NCBI RefSeq assembly: GCF_004353185.1
Contig: NZ_SMUS01000004.1
Coordinates: 101,930-165,929, forward strand
Length of the DNA stretch: 64,000 nucleotides
Direction: 5' to 3'
Source: Clostridium cuniculi
GTDB lineage: Bacteria; Bacillota; Clostridia; Clostridiales; Clostridiaceae
In this document: in pieces, positions 21,188-32,825 of the stretch
How positions within the stretch are numbered: position 1 is the first letter of the stretch
Layout: every line of letters begins with the position of its first letter
Program-made: the position numbers and the translations under genes
Notes under the pieces: model-generated
Databases searched by the model: none
What the model was told of the DNA's origin: nothing
What the model saw: only the letters and a program-made list of their open reading frames with translations

Positions 21188-21376
21188 TAATTTTAAAAAT
21201 ATTTTACCTTTTATTATATTTTTTATTTTTTTACCTTTTATTGTATTTATTTTTCATATTCTTTCGTTTCTAATATATCATTATATGTATATGCATGTTA
21301 AATAAATTAATACTTAAATAATTAAAATTCTCTTCTATCTTTTTTATGTTGTCATTATTTTATCAAAATCCTAATA

Positions 21377-21874
21377 CTAAATATCCTTAACATCAAATGA
21401 TAATTCTATTTTTTCATGTGTGGCCTCTAATTGATTTAATTTTACTCCAGCACATTTAAACATAAGTTTTGATGCCTTTACTGAATCTGTGTTTGCATAT
21501 TTATCACTTAAATATATGACTTCACTTATTCCAGATTGTATTATTGCTTTCGCACATTCATTACAAGGGAAAAGTGCAACATATATTCTGCATCCAGATA
21601 AATCTTTTCCTTTTGCATTTAATATTGCATTTAATTCAGCATGAACTACAAATGGATATTTTGTATTTAAAGTTTCTCCTTCTTTATCCCATGGGAACTC
21701 ATCATCTGAACATCCCTTTGGAAGCCCATTATATCCTATACTTTCAATTATATTATTTTTATTTACTATACAAGCTCCAACCTGTGTATTAGGGTCCTTA
21801 CTTCTCTTTCCTGATAACAATGCAACAGACATAAAATAATCATCCCATGATAAATAACCTTCTCTTTTACCCAT
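21377..21874 (-). CDS. comEB: dCMP deaminase (ComEB-like)
   Basis: 165 residues. The zinc-binding deaminase motifs are present: HAELNAILNA (ligand His and catalytic Glu) and PCNECAKAIIQSG (ligand Cys pair). It converts dCMP to dUMP for dTTP synthesis. GGAGGATAAATATT precedes the ATG. It lies between upp and thlA; in many Firmicutes this gene stands between upp and the atp operon. Confidence 0.9.
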   Translation of the reverse strand: MGKREGYLSWDDYFMSVALLSGKRSKDPNTQVGACIVNKNNIIESIGYNGLPKGCSDDEFPWDKEGETLNTKYPFVVHAELNAILNAKGKDLSGCRIYVALFPCNECAKAIIQSGISEVIYLSDKYANTDSVKASKLMFKCAGVKLNQLEATHEKIELSFDVKDI

Positions 21875-22017
21875 AATATTTATCCTCCTATTTCTTTTAT
21901 TAAATTAATTTTAACTTACTATTATGTCAATTATGATACAATTAAAAAATATTGTGAAACACTCTCTTTAATTAGCGAAATTTAAATCTTAATTCTAAAT
22001 TTCCTCATAATTTACTA

Positions 22018-22048
22018 AAAAAGCGAAGACTGCTGTCTTCGCTTTTTT
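22018..22048 (-). terminator. Terminator after upp
   Basis: AAAAAGCGAAGAC and GTCTTCGCTTTTT form a 13-bp stem around TGCT, immediately after the upp stop. It could act in both directions. Confidence 0.9.
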
Positions 22049-22050
22049 TA

Positions 22051-22680
22051 CTACTTAGTTCCAAAAAGTCTATCTCCAGCATCTCCAAGACCTGGTACAA
22101 TATATCCTTTTTCATTTAATTTTTCATCAACAGATGCAACATATATATCAACATCTGGATGTTGATCTTGAACTAACTTAATTCCTTCTGGAGAAGAAAT
22201 TAGACACATTAATCTTATTTTCTTAGCTCCTCTTTGTTTTAATAAAGTTATAGCATCAGCTGCAGATCCTCCTGTTGCTAACATTGGATCAACTACAATT
22301 ACATCTCTCTCAGCTATATCTTGTGGAAGCTTACAGAAATACTCTACTGGTTGAAGAGTTTCTTCATCTCTATATAGTCCTATATGTCCAACTTTTGCTG
22401 CTGGAATTAGGTTTAATATTCCATCTACCATTCCAAGTCCAGCTCTTAATATTGGAACTATCGCCATCTTCTTTCCTGCTAGCATTTGACACTTAGTTTT
22501 GCATATTGGAGTTTCTACTTCAACTTCTTCAGTCTCTAAATCTCTAGTAACTTCATATGCCATTAACATAGATACTTCTTCTACTAACTCTCTAAAATAT
22601 TTTGACCCTGTATCCTTGCTTCTTATGTATGCTAATTTGTGTGATATTAAAGGATGCTTCATTTCTGTTACTTTGCTCAT
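22051..22680 (-). CDS. upp: Uracil phosphoribosyltransferase
   Basis: 209 residues from the ATG at 22680 behind AGGAGG; the open frame runs 32 codons further upstream, into rpiB, without a ribosome binding site. It makes UMP from uracil and PRPP. The PRPP loop is [10 protein letters not shown] and the uracil-binding end is [17 protein letters not shown]. It follows rpiB by 28 bp. Confidence 0.97.
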   Translation of the reverse strand: MSKVTEMKHPLISHKLAYIRSKDTGSKYFRELVEEVSMLMAYEVTRDLETEEVEVETPICKTKCQMLAGKKMAIVPILRAGLGMVDGILNLIPAAKVGHIGLYRDEETLQPVEYFCKLPQDIAERDVIVVDPMLATGGSAADAITLLKQRGAKKIRLMCLISSPEGIKLVQDQHPDVDIYVASVDEKLNEKGYIVPGLGDAGDRLFGTK

Positions 22681-22708
22681 TTTCTTATTCCTCCTGAGTA
22701 AATATTTA

Positions 22709-23158
22709 TTATTTAGAATATTTCTTTTCAATTTCAGTAATTTTATTAATTCTTCTTGTATGTCTATCGCCTTCAAACTCAGCGCCTAAAAATGCTTTAA
22801 CTATATCTATTGCTAATCCCTTTCCAACAACTCTTTCTCCCATAGTTAATATATTTGCATCATTATGTTCTCTAGTTGCATGGGCACTAAATGTATCTGA
22901 ACAAAGTGCTGCTCTTACTCCTGGAACCTTATTTGCTGCAATTCCTATTCCAATTCCTGTACCACAAATTAATATACCAAAATCAAACTCTTTAGCTACT
23001 ACAGCCTCTGCAACTGGTAACGCTATATCAGCATAATCGCATGATTCTTCAGTGTATGTTCCAAAATCCTTAAACTCAATATTCTGAGTTTCTAGATACT
23101 TAGCTATTTCCTCTTTTAAATTTAATCCACCATGGTCGCAACCTAACGCAATCTTCAT
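22709..23158 (-). CDS. rpiB: Ribose-5-phosphate isomerase B
   Basis: 149 residues from the ATG at 23158, after AAAGG. It interconverts ribulose-5- and ribose-5-phosphate. RpiB landmarks: GCDHGG near the N-terminus, [21 protein letters not shown] (catalytic Cys region GTGIG) and [15 protein letters not shown]. Same strand and close spacing link it to upp, supplying ribose phosphate for PRPP. Confidence 0.95.
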   Translation of the reverse strand: MKIALGCDHGGLNLKEEIAKYLETQNIEFKDFGTYTEESCDYADIALPVAEAVVAKEFDFGILICGTGIGIGIAANKVPGVRAALCSDTFSAHATREHNDANILTMGERVVGKGLAIDIVKAFLGAEFEGDRHTRRINKITEIEKKYSK

Positions 23159-23218
23159 AAAAACCAACCTTTCTGTTATTTAATATACAACAATTATGTT
23201 ATTGTATTTTTATATTTA

Positions 23219-23254
23219 TAAAAAAAGAGGAATAGGTTCCCCCATCCTCCTTAT
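23219..23254 (-). terminator. Terminator after the Sua5-type gene
   Basis: On the minus strand AAGGAGGATGGG and CCTATTCCTCTT can pair with several G-U pairs and one mismatch, then a U run. A weaker hairpin than its neighbours. Confidence 0.6.
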
Positions 23255-24304
23255 TTATACATCTATAATATCATATCCAGCAGCTTTACTTAACCTATTC
23301 ATTATTGCGACACCAACACCTTTTTCTTCGAATCCTTGACATAAAATATATTGTACACCTAGATCATCACATTTTCGTAAAGCTTCAAAAAGATGTTTGG
23401 CAATTTGACTTAAATTTTTCTCACTACCTAAAGATATCACACTACCTTTATCAAATTTACTTAAGTTCTCATCTGTAGTCAGTATAGCTACATCATTATT
23501 TTTTTCTATATAATTTTCTAACATTTCTTTAATAATTTCAATAGTTTTTTCATTTTTGCCCCTAATTATTTTTAAATGCGCTTTTGGAGCATAATGCCTA
23601 TACTTCATTCCTGGTGCTTTTGGTTTTAAATCATTACTTGGTTTTGATTTTAATGCTTTATCTATATCAATATTAGAATCTATTTCCCTAAGCATTTCTA
23701 AAGTTATTCCACCTGGCCTTAATATCATAGGAGGATTAACTGTACAATCAATAATAGTAGATTCAACTCCAATATCACTACTTTCTCCACCTATTATATA
23801 ATCAACTCGACCATTTAAATCCTCCACACATCTTTCTACTTCAGTTGGACTTGGTCTTCCTGATATATTAGCCGATGGTGCAGCAATTGGCCTTTTTGAA
23901 AGTTCTATAAGTTTAAGTGCTATCTCAGAATTAGGCATTCTTATACCAATAGTATCAAGATTTGCACTTGTCATATTAGGTATAATATCTTTTTTTTCTA
24001 AAATTATAGTTAATGGACCTGGCCAAAATTTATTAATTAACTCTTGAGCTATAGGAGGTACCTCTTTTACTAAGCTAGAGATATCCTTAGAGCTAACATG
24101 AACAATTAATGGATTATCTTGTGGTCTTCCTTTAGCAATAAATATCTTTTTTACAGACTCTTCATTTAATGCATTTGCTCCTAAACCATATACTGTCTCT
24201 GTAGGAAAAGCTACTGTTCCACCATCTCTTATAATTTCTGCAGCTTCCTCTATAAATTTAATATCTTTTTTAATATCTTTAATTATGGCAACCTTAGTTT
24301 CCAT
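23255..24304 (-). CDS. ywlC: L-threonylcarbamoyladenylate synthase (Sua5/YwlC)
   Basis: 349 residues in two parts: a YrdC-like catalytic domain (about 1-210; AFPTETVYGLGANA, KGRPQDNPLIVHV, PAAPSANISGRPSPT) and the C-terminal Sua5 domain. It makes threonylcarbamoyl-AMP for the t6A base at position 37 of ANN-decoding tRNAs. TsaD, which uses this product, is encoded at 52193-53209. The start has GAAGG. Confidence 0.95.
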   Translation of the reverse strand: METKVAIIKDIKKDIKFIEEAAEIIRDGGTVAFPTETVYGLGANALNEESVKKIFIAKGRPQDNPLIVHVSSKDISSLVKEVPPIAQELINKFWPGPLTIILEKKDIIPNMTSANLDTIGIRMPNSEIALKLIELSKRPIAAPSANISGRPSPTEVERCVEDLNGRVDYIIGGESSDIGVESTIIDCTVNPPMILRPGGITLEMLREIDSNIDIDKALKSKPSNDLKPKAPGMKYRHYAPKAHLKIIRGKNEKTIEIIKEMLENYIEKNNDVAILTTDENLSKFDKGSVISLGSEKNLSQIAKHLFEALRKCDDLGVQYILCQGFEEKGVGVAIMNRLSKAAGYDIIDV

Positions 24305-24323
24305 AAGGAATTACCTTCTTTCT

Positions 24324-24911
24324 TTAAATTTCTTTTTGACTTCTCGCTATTTTTATATTATCTATAGCTGATGCCGTATATGTAGCATTAACACAATTTC
24401 TATATATATTATCTAAAAATATATACTTGTTTAATTCTCCATATTTAATAACTTGAAAATAAAAAACTACATCTTCATTTATTCTTTTTAGCCGTCTATA
24501 CTCAACTGCTGCTTCTTCATATTTTTTCATAAACTCTTTATTTATTAGCTTCATCTTTTGATTTTTAACTTTTCCCTTAGTAACAATTATAATTTCCATG
24601 TCTTCATTACTTTTATTGGTATGTATAATTGATATCCTATCACATTGAATATATGTATAAGATGAAAATAATCCACTTCTAAACTTTAATTTATTATTAG
24701 CACAAATAAACTTCAATGTACAGGCATTAACTTTTCTTATAATTGCTATGAAGATAAGAATTTCTATTAATAATAGAAATGCTATTATAGTAAAAGTCTT
24801 AATATATGCTAAGTAAGTTATAATCGGAAGAAATATCGCTAAAAAAAACATAAAAATAATAAATAGCTTATTATATCTCTTTTGTTTCTTTAATGCTTTT
24901 TCAATCTTCAT
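24324..24911 (-). CDS. Conserved membrane protein with PH-like C-terminal region, function unknown
   Basis: 195 residues. Two hydrophobic segments near the N-terminus (about 16-34 and 38-58) are followed by a soluble, beta-rich stretch (LKFRSGLFSSYTYIQCDRI) resembling bacterial PH domains by pattern only. It lies between prfA and ywlC, 19 bp before the latter, and a terminator separates it from prfA. I do not recognise a function. AGGTGAT precedes the ATG. Confidence 0.75.
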   Translation of the reverse strand: MKIEKALKKQKRYNKLFIIFMFFLAIFLPIITYLAYIKTFTIIAFLLLIEILIFIAIIRKVNACTLKFICANNKLKFRSGLFSSYTYIQCDRISIIHTNKSNEDMEIIIVTKGKVKNQKMKLINKEFMKKYEEAAVEYRRLKRINEDVVFYFQVIKYGELNKYIFLDNIYRNCVNATYTASAIDNIKIARSQKEI

Positions 24912-24926
24912 ATTATCACCTATTTT

Positions 24927-24958
24927 AAAAGCCTTACATTAAATAATGCAAGGCTTTT
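24927..24958 (-). terminator. Terminator after prfA
   Basis: AAAAGCCTTACATT (24927-24940) and AATGCAAGGCTTTT (24945-24958) form a 14-bp stem with one mismatch between prfA and the next gene; a U-rich stretch follows on the minus strand. Confidence 0.8.
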
Positions 24959-24965
24959 AAACGCA

Positions 24966-26051
24966 CTATATTGAATCAGTATTACCCATTGCTTGCATTT
25001 TTTCTGCTTGATCCGCAGTAATTAACGCATTTATAACCTCATCAATATCTCCATTCATAAAACTATCTAATTTATATAATGTTAATCCAATTCTATGATC
25101 AGTAACTCTTCCTTGAGGATAGTTATAAGTTCTTATTCTTTCACTTCTATCCCCTGTACCAACTTGGCTCTTTCTATCTTCTGCAATTCCTGCAAGTCTT
25201 TCAGCTTCTGCAACTTCATAAAGTCTAGCTCTTAATACTTTCATAGCCTTTTCTTTATTCTTAAGTTGTGACTTTTCATCTTGACATGCAACAACAGTAC
25301 CTGTAGGTATATGTGTTATTCTAACTGCTGAATCTGTTGTATTAACGCATTGTCCTCCATTACCTGAAGATCTATAAACATCAATTCTTAAATCTTTATC
25401 ATTGATTTCTATTTCAACATCATCAACTTCTGGTAAAACTGCAACTGTAGCTGTAGAAGTATGGATTCTACCTGAACTTTCTGTATCTGGTACTCTTTGT
25501 ACTCTATGTACACCACTTTCATATTTAAGCTTTGAATAAGCTCCATTACCTTTGATCATAAATACAACTTCTTTAAATCCACCAAGGTCATTTTCATTTG
25601 AACTCATCATTTCAACTGACCATCTTTGAGATTCTGCATATCTTGTATACATTCTGAAAAGATTTGCTGCAAATAATGCCGCTTCATCTCCTCCAGCTCC
25701 ACCTCTGATTTCAACAAATACGTTTTTATCATCGTTAGGATCCTTTGGTAATAATAAAATTTGAATCTTCTTTTCTAATTCTTCTTCTTGCGCTTTAAGA
25801 CTTGAAATTTCTTCAGATAACATTTCTCTCATTTCTTTATCTGTTTCTTCTTCTAACATTTCCTTGTTAGCTTCTAAGTCTTCAACTACCTTTTTATATT
25901 CCCTATATGCTGTTACTATTATTTCTAAGTCAGCATGTTCCTTACATAGCTTTCTCCATTCTTTTTGGTTAGCCATTATTGAAGGATCCGATATTTTAAC
26001 TGATAGTTCTTCGTATTTATTTTCCGTAAATGCTAATTTATCTAATAACAT
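24966..26051 (-). CDS. prfA: Peptide chain release factor 1
   Basis: 361 residues. RF1 reads UAA and UAG. The catalytic GGQ is in [16 protein letters not shown], and the stop-codon-reading motif is PDT (PxT type) in [12 protein letters not shown], which marks RF1 rather than RF2 (SPF). The Gln of GGQ is methylated by PrmC, which is encoded next door as a fusion protein. Confidence 0.97.
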   Translation of the reverse strand: MLLDKLAFTENKYEELSVKISDPSIMANQKEWRKLCKEHADLEIIVTAYREYKKVVEDLEANKEMLEEETDKEMREMLSEEISSLKAQEEELEKKIQILLLPKDPNDDKNVFVEIRGGAGGDEAALFAANLFRMYTRYAESQRWSVEMMSSNENDLGGFKEVVFMIKGNGAYSKLKYESGVHRVQRVPDTESSGRIHTSTATVAVLPEVDDVEIEINDKDLRIDVYRSSGNGGQCVNTTDSAVRITHIPTGTVVACQDEKSQLKNKEKAMKVLRARLYEVAEAERLAGIAEDRKSQVGTGDRSERIRTYNYPQGRVTDHRIGLTLYKLDSFMNGDIDEVINALITADQAEKMQAMGNTDSI

Positions 26052-26134
26052 AGTATCACTCCGTACTGTATTTTTTCGTATTTAAATATTATAACATAAT
26101 AATCATCATTTTATCAAGTTTAAACAAATGTATA

Positions 26135-26524
26135 AGTTAATGACTTCTGATATATTTTATATAATAAATTGTTAACTTTTAAATATATATTTTTAAATAA
26201 ACTAAGAATATTAATATACAAATTAACTTTAATATAAGAAAAATTTATAGCACAAAACATTAACTATAAAGGGTACGGTATAAGCATATACATGGAGAAA
26301 GAAAAATGAAATATTTATTTGGAGGTATCATTGAAATTAAACCGTAGAATTTAATAATTGATGGAGTAAAGTTGCGTAAAGAAGTTTTTACTGTTTGAGC
26401 GAATAGCGAGTTTAAAAACTTTAGCAAACTTTACGGAATCAATTATATAAATTCTAGGTGAAAATTTCACCTTTACCGGAAGATAAATATTTCATTTTTT
26501 CGCTTCCATGTGGTGCGCAATATT
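26135..26524. repeat. 390-bp intergenic repeat, copy A, with a 200-nt structured core
   Basis: Nearly identical to 55032-55424. The core (26301-26501) is closed by GAAAAATGAAATATTTAT pairing with ATAAATATTTCATTTTTTC. Inside lie a second helix (TAGAATTTAATAATTGAT with ATCAATTATATAAATTCTA), a long arm (GTAAAGTT with AACTTTAC, AAGTTTTTA with TAAAAACTT) capped by TTTGAGCGAATAGCGAG, and a hairpin GGTGAAAATTTCACC. It begins 3-4 bp beyond the stop codon of the YqhQ-PrmC gene. There is no coding potential. Confidence 0.9.
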
Positions 26525-26527
26525 ATT

Positions 26528-28282
26528 CTAAAGTTCACCAATAACTACTCTATCATGCCCAGCTAAATCCTTAACTATTCTTACATTTTTATATCCCTTT
26601 TCAATCATTAAATCACTAACCTCTTTACCTTGGTCATGACCTATTTCAAAGGCTAATATTCCATCCTTATTTAATATTTTATCACTATCATCAACAATTT
26701 TTTTATAGAAATATAAACCATCTTCTCCACCATTTAAAGCTGTATGAGGTTCATACTTTTTGACATCATCCATTAATGTCTCTATAACTTCTTCCTTTAT
26801 ATATGGTGGATTAGAAACTAATATATCATATTTCTTTTGCTGATTTATTACCTCTTCTAGTAAATCACTTTTTATAAATGTTGCTCTAGAGTTTAAATTA
26901 TGCTTTGTTATATTCCTCTTAGTTACTCTTTCTGGAATATCATAGTAATCAATTAAATCTACCTTCGTGTTCTCTCTTAAATAAGCAATAGATATACCTA
27001 TTGCACCACTTCCACAACATAAATCACAAACAGTGTATTCTCTATCATCCTCAATAGTCTTAAGAGTCTCTTCTACTAATATTTCGGTATCCCCCCTTGG
27101 AATAAGTACACCTTCTTGAACATGAAAATCTAATCCCATAAATTCAGCACTCTTTAGTATGTACTTAATAGGCATCTTTTCTTTTCTTTTATTTATTAAT
27201 CTATAGAATTCTCTCTCTTTAAATTTGTTAACTTCCTCTTCTTTGTTAGTAATTAAATAAAGTTTATCTTTTCCAAGAACTTTTCCTAATAATAATTGAG
27301 TATCTAATATATAAGTTTCTACATCTGCTTCTTTTAATATTTTATTTCCATCTATTAATAATTCCCCAATTGTCTTCTTATATTCAATTCCTTCTACTGC
27401 CATTAAAGATTTTATAGCAACTTCTAATTGAGCATCATCAGGTTCTTTAGTAGTAAGCTCCTGTAATTTTAAACCTGGATATGCAATAATTTTTCCCAAT
27501 TTACTTTCAGTCCTTCCAAGCCATTTTATTAATTCATAAGTAATTCCAGCCACTATAGGCATTAGTACTATTCTCAATATAAGCCTTTGCCAAAAGCCAC
27601 CCCAGCCTGTTAAAGTAAATAAAACAATACTAACTATCATAGTTAAAAATAGAAAATTAGTTCCACATCTAGGATGCAATCTTCCAAACTTTCTTACATT
27701 TTCAACTGTTAATTTTTCTTCAGCTTCATAACAAAATATAGTTTTATGCTCTGCTCCATGATATTGAAATACTCTATATATATCATCTAGCTTACTTATT
27801 AAATACATATAACTTATTAAGATTGCTATTCTTATTGCTGACTCAATTAAATTTAATACTATAGGAGATAATCCCATATTTTTAAATATTGATGCTACTG
27901 CAGTTGGTATACCTAAAAATAGCCCCGCAGCAACTAAAAGAGAAATCATCATAGTTATTGTAACAATTAGATCATTAGCACCTTTATCCCCTAATTTCTT
28001 TTTAAGCCAAATATCAAATTTTGATTCTTCTTCATCCTCTTCAAAAAAACTTGCAGAATAGTTTAATGTATTAATACCAACTATTAATGAATCTATTAAT
28101 ACCGCTGCTCCCCTAATTACAGGAATATTTAAAATTCTATATTTTTTTGTTATTGGTTTTGTTTTTTTTACTTTAACTTCTATTTTTCCATTTGGAGTTC
28201 TTACTGCTGTTGCCAAACCCTTTGAACCACGCATCATAACTCCTTCAATTATAGCTTGACCCCCAACATCACATTTTCTCAT
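26528..28282 (-). CDS. prmC: YqhQ (DUF1385) - PrmC fusion: membrane protein plus RF glutamine methyltransferase
   Basis: 584 residues in one unbroken frame. Residues about 1-295 are a DUF1385/YqhQ membrane domain (GGQAIIEGVMMRGSKG at the start, several membrane segments, YHGAEHKTIFCYE). Residues about 300-584 are PrmC/HemK, with the SAM motif CDLCCGSGAIGISIAYL and catalytic NPPY. PrmC methylates the Gln of release-factor GGQ motifs, matching prfA upstream. The junction near residue 293 (MAVEGIEYKKTIGELL) shows no clear separate start with a ribosome binding site. Confidence 0.92.
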   Translation of the reverse strand: MRKCDVGGQAIIEGVMMRGSKGLATAVRTPNGKIEVKVKKTKPITKKYRILNIPVIRGAAVLIDSLIVGINTLNYSASFFEEDEEESKFDIWLKKKLGDKGANDLIVTITMMISLLVAAGLFLGIPTAVASIFKNMGLSPIVLNLIESAIRIAILISYMYLISKLDDIYRVFQYHGAEHKTIFCYEAEEKLTVENVRKFGRLHPRCGTNFLFLTMIVSIVLFTLTGWGGFWQRLILRIVLMPIVAGITYELIKWLGRTESKLGKIIAYPGLKLQELTTKEPDDAQLEVAIKSLMAVEGIEYKKTIGELLIDGNKILKEADVETYILDTQLLLGKVLGKDKLYLITNKEEEVNKFKEREFYRLINKRKEKMPIKYILKSAEFMGLDFHVQEGVLIPRGDTEILVEETLKTIEDDREYTVCDLCCGSGAIGISIAYLRENTKVDLIDYYDIPERVTKRNITKHNLNSRATFIKSDLLEEVINQQKKYDILVSNPPYIKEEVIETLMDDVKKYEPHTALNGGEDGLYFYKKIVDDSDKILNKDGILAFEIGHDQGKEVSDLMIEKGYKNVRIVKDLAGHDRVVIGEL

Positions 28283-28299
28283 ATCATCACTCTTTCATT

Positions 28300-28887
28300 T
28301 TATTTTTTATTTTTAAATTTAAAGTAACAATGTCCACATAAAGATTCATACTCAACATTGTCTACATTATCTATAGCAACTTGTTCACCCTCAAAAACAA
28401 ATTTTCCATTTATTTTTCTACCATTTAAAACAGCTTTTCTTCCACATTTACATATAGTTTTTAACTCCTCTATGCTATGTGCTAATAATAATAATCTTGT
28501 ACTTCCTTCAAAGCCTTGCATTTTAAAATCCGTTCTAAGTCCATAGCAAATAACTGGTATATCTAGACAAACTGCAATTTCAAAAAGTTCATCTATTTGA
28601 TGAGATTTTAAAAATTGTACTTCATCTACTAATATACAATCTATTTTATACTTGTTATCTTCCCATTTTTTAACCTCTTCATATATATTTTGCTCATCAT
28701 TAATTAATAAATCAACTTTGCGCTCAACACCTAATCTAGATACTAATTTATCTCCACCTTTTTTATCAGTTGATGGTTTAATTAATACAACCCTCATTCC
28801 ACGCTCCTCATAATTATATGCTACTTGCATAAGGTTTGTAGATTTTCCTGAATTCATGGCACCATATCTAAAATATAATTTACTCAT
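28300..28887 (-). CDS. tdk: Thymidine kinase (type II)
   Basis: 195 residues. P-loop GAMNSGKSTN near residue 9, the DEVQFL motif (catalytic Glu), lid region and a zinc ribbon (CKCGRKA and CGHCYF). It salvages thymidine to dTMP. AAGGAGAG precedes the ATG, and it lies 17 bp upstream of the YqhQ-PrmC gene on the same strand. Confidence 0.96.
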   Translation of the reverse strand: MSKLYFRYGAMNSGKSTNLMQVAYNYEERGMRVVLIKPSTDKKGGDKLVSRLGVERKVDLLINDEQNIYEEVKKWEDNKYKIDCILVDEVQFLKSHQIDELFEIAVCLDIPVICYGLRTDFKMQGFEGSTRLLLLAHSIEELKTICKCGRKAVLNGRKINGKFVFEGEQVAIDNVDNVEYESLCGHCYFKFKNKK

Positions 28888-28971
28888 AACGTCTCTCCTT
28901 CTTATATTTGTCTATTTCGATTATAGCATTTTAATATATACTTAAAAAGATGTTTTTATTTCCTCGTTATA

Positions 28972-29000
28972 TTGACTGTATTTCACCCTTATGTTATAAT
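28972..29000 (+). promoter_or_regulatory. Sigma-A promoter of rpmE
   Basis: TTGACT (28972-28977), 17-bp spacer, TATAAT (28995-29000), giving a start about 45 bp before rpmE. Confidence 0.8.
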
Positions 29001-29053
29001 TCATTAGGTCATTGAATTACTTCAATGAATGTATTTTGAAAGAGGTGAATCAA

Positions 29054-29260
29054 ATGAAACAAGGCATACATCCAGAATACCATCACGATGCTGTGGTTAA
29101 GTGCGCATGTGGAAACACTTTCACAACTGGTTCAGTTAAAGAAGAATTAAAAGTTGATATATGTGCTAAATGCCACCCATTCTTCACTGGTAAGCAAAAA
29201 ATCGTTGATATCGGCGGTAGAGTTGACAAGTTCAATAAGAAGTTCGGTCTTAACAAATAA
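29054..29260 (+). CDS. rpmE: 50S ribosomal protein L31 (zinc type)
   Basis: 68 residues from the ATG at 29054 behind AGAGGTGA; the open frame extends 14 codons upstream without a ribosome binding site. Two Cys pairs (CACG and CAKC) mark the zinc-binding C+ form. Placed between tdk and rho, a common clostridial arrangement, with its own promoter and terminator. Confidence 0.97.
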   Translation: MKQGIHPEYHHDAVVKCACGNTFTTGSVKEELKVDICAKCHPFFTGKQKIVDIGGRVDKFNKKFGLNK

Positions 29261-29277
29261 GATTAAATTAGAATTTA

Positions 29278-29310
29278 TGAGAAAGAATTATGTTCTTTCT
29301 CATTTTTTCT
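29278..29310 (+). terminator. Terminator after rpmE
   Basis: TGAGAAAGAA and TTCTTTCTCA form a 10-bp stem around TTATG, followed by TTTTTTCTTT. Confidence 0.9.
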
Positions 29311-29332
29311 TTAAATAAGAAAAAAATTAACA

Positions 29333-29359
29333 AAAGAGGCTTCTTTAATAAGCCTCTTT
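29333..29359 (-). terminator. Terminator after rho
   Basis: AAAGAGGCTT and AAGCCTCTTT form a 10-bp stem with a 7-base loop just beyond the rho stop. Confidence 0.75.
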
Positions 29360-29371
29360 ATATATTATTAA

Positions 29372-30802
29372 CTACTTTTTAAATGTATCATTTTTAGGAA
29401 AAACTTGAATAAATTCTTTGTTATTTTTTGTTTTAGATAACATATTTATTAGATTTTCTGTAACATTTTCAATATTACCATCTCTATACATAATTTTTCT
29501 AATAGCAAATGCTACTTCTTTTTCTTCATCTGATAATAATAAATCCTCTTTTCTAGTTCCAGATTTATAAATATCAATTGCAGGGAATATTCTTCTTTCT
29601 TGAAGTCTTCTATCTAAGTGGACTTCCATGTTACCAGTTCCTTTAAATTCCTCAAATATCATATCATCCATTCTTGATCCTGTTTCAACTAATGCTGTAG
29701 CAAGAATAGTTAAGCTTCCACCTTCCTCTATATTTCTTGCTGCTCCAAAGAATTTTTTAGGCATTATTAATGCCCCTGGATCTAATCCACCTGATAATGT
29801 TCTTCCTGTTGGATTTATTGTTAAATTATAAGCTCTAGATAATCTAGTTATACTATCTAATAATATAACAACATCCTTCCCTTGTTCTACCATTCTTTTA
29901 GCTCTCTCTAATACCATTTGAGCTACCTTTGCATGGTTTTGTGGTTCCTCATCAAATGTTGAATAGATAACATCTCCATTTATAGATCTCTTCATATCAG
30001 TAACTTCTTCTGGTCTTTCATCTATTAATAAAACTATAAGCTTAATATCAGGATGATTTTTGCTAATATTTTGTGCAACCTTTTTTAATAAAGTAGTTTT
30101 ACCGGCTTTTGGTGGAGCAACAATAATTCCTCTTTGTCCTTTTCCTATTGGACAAATAATATCCATTAATCTAGAAGATAAATCTTTCTCATTATCAGTT
30201 TCTAAATGTAATCTTTCATTAGGATATATAGGAGTTAATGTTTCAAAATTCTTTCTTCCTATAGCCTTTTCTGGATTATCACCATTTACTTTTTCTACAA
30301 ATAATAAAGCCTTAAATTTTTCTCCCTCTTTAGCTTCTCTTACTTTTCCCTGAACTTCATCACCTGTTCTTAAGTTAAATCTTCTTATTTGTGATGGAGA
30401 TACATATATATCATTTTCTCCAGTTAAGTAGTTATTACATCTTAAAAATCCAAAGTTATTATTTTCTTGAACTTCTAGTACTCCTTTAGAAGAACCAGAT
30501 TCATTTATCATCACCTTTAGTCTCTCTTTTTTCTCCTCTTTTTGTTCTTCTGTCATAGAATAGTTTTCTCTATTTTCATGATTATTTGAAAAAGTATTAT
30601 TAGAATTTTCTTGTTCCCTTACTTTAGGAGCTATTCTTTCTGTTAAAATTACTCCATTTTTTTCTATAGCATTAGGTGTAACTTTTACTAATTCATCAAT
30701 TATTTCACTTTTCTTCAATTTACTTATGTTTTTTATTCCAAGCTCTTTAGCCTTATTTTTTAAATCAACTAAAGTCATCTCAGCATATGTCTCTCTGGTC
30801 AA
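29372..30802 (-). CDS. rho: Transcription termination factor Rho
   Basis: 476 residues. An N-terminal SAP-like Rho segment ([13 protein letters not shown]) is followed by an Asn/Glu-rich stretch (about 62-95), the cold-shock RNA-binding domain ([17 protein letters not shown]) and the RecA-like motor: Walker [22 protein letters not shown] and GGLDP. Rho is a hexameric RNA helicase that ends transcription. The start is TTG at 30802, five bases after GGAGGTG. Confidence 0.96.
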   Translation of the reverse strand: MTRETYAEMTLVDLKNKAKELGIKNISKLKKSEIIDELVKVTPNAIEKNGVILTERIAPKVREQENSNNTFSNNHENRENYSMTEEQKEEKKERLKVMINESGSSKGVLEVQENNNFGFLRCNNYLTGENDIYVSPSQIRRFNLRTGDEVQGKVREAKEGEKFKALLFVEKVNGDNPEKAIGRKNFETLTPIYPNERLHLETDNEKDLSSRLMDIICPIGKGQRGIIVAPPKAGKTTLLKKVAQNISKNHPDIKLIVLLIDERPEEVTDMKRSINGDVIYSTFDEEPQNHAKVAQMVLERAKRMVEQGKDVVILLDSITRLSRAYNLTINPTGRTLSGGLDPGALIMPKKFFGAARNIEEGGSLTILATALVETGSRMDDMIFEEFKGTGNMEVHLDRRLQERRIFPAIDIYKSGTRKEDLLLSDEEKEVAFAIRKIMYRDGNIENVTENLINMLSKTKNNKEFIQVFPKNDTFKK

Positions 30803-31029
30803 ATTGACACCTCCAATAGTTTTTTAATTTGGGATAATAATAGATTAAACCTAAGGTTTGATATATTTGAAATGAAATAGACTCTTATTAAAATAATAAT
30901 ATACAATATAGCATTAATTAATACAATGCATATTTAAGTTTATATATAATTATGAACTAATAACCTTTAAAATTCAATAGAAAGTTATATTATAAGCTTA
31001 TCCACTTTAAATAATTTTATAACATTAAA

Positions 31030-31060
31030 AAGAAAAGTGAAGATATTCTTCACTTTTCTT
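31030..31060 (-). terminator. Terminator after pyrG
   Basis: AAGAAAAGTGAAG and CTTCACTTTTCTT form a perfect 13-bp stem around ATATT. Confidence 0.8.
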
Positions 31061-31069
31061 ACTTTTCTT

Positions 31070-32689
<1,620 letters not shown>

Positions 32690-32825
32690 CTAAAATTTAA
32701 TTTAAATTTTCTATTGACTATTGATTTTTACAATGATATAATTTAAATTACCTCTCTTATTGCCAAGAGCAGGAATAATCATAGATATTATAGTATCACA
32801 TTAGTTAGAATTAGGCTAGTGTTTT

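Noticed and set aside
23219..23254. Possible small RNA after the Sua5-type gene
   Set aside because: No separate promoter could be seen; the hairpin is adequately explained as a terminator.
26135..26524. Repeat as a CRISPR array, group II intron or IS element
   Set aside because: No regularly spaced units, no domain V-like hairpin with intron boundaries, and no transposase frame or terminal repeats with target duplication.
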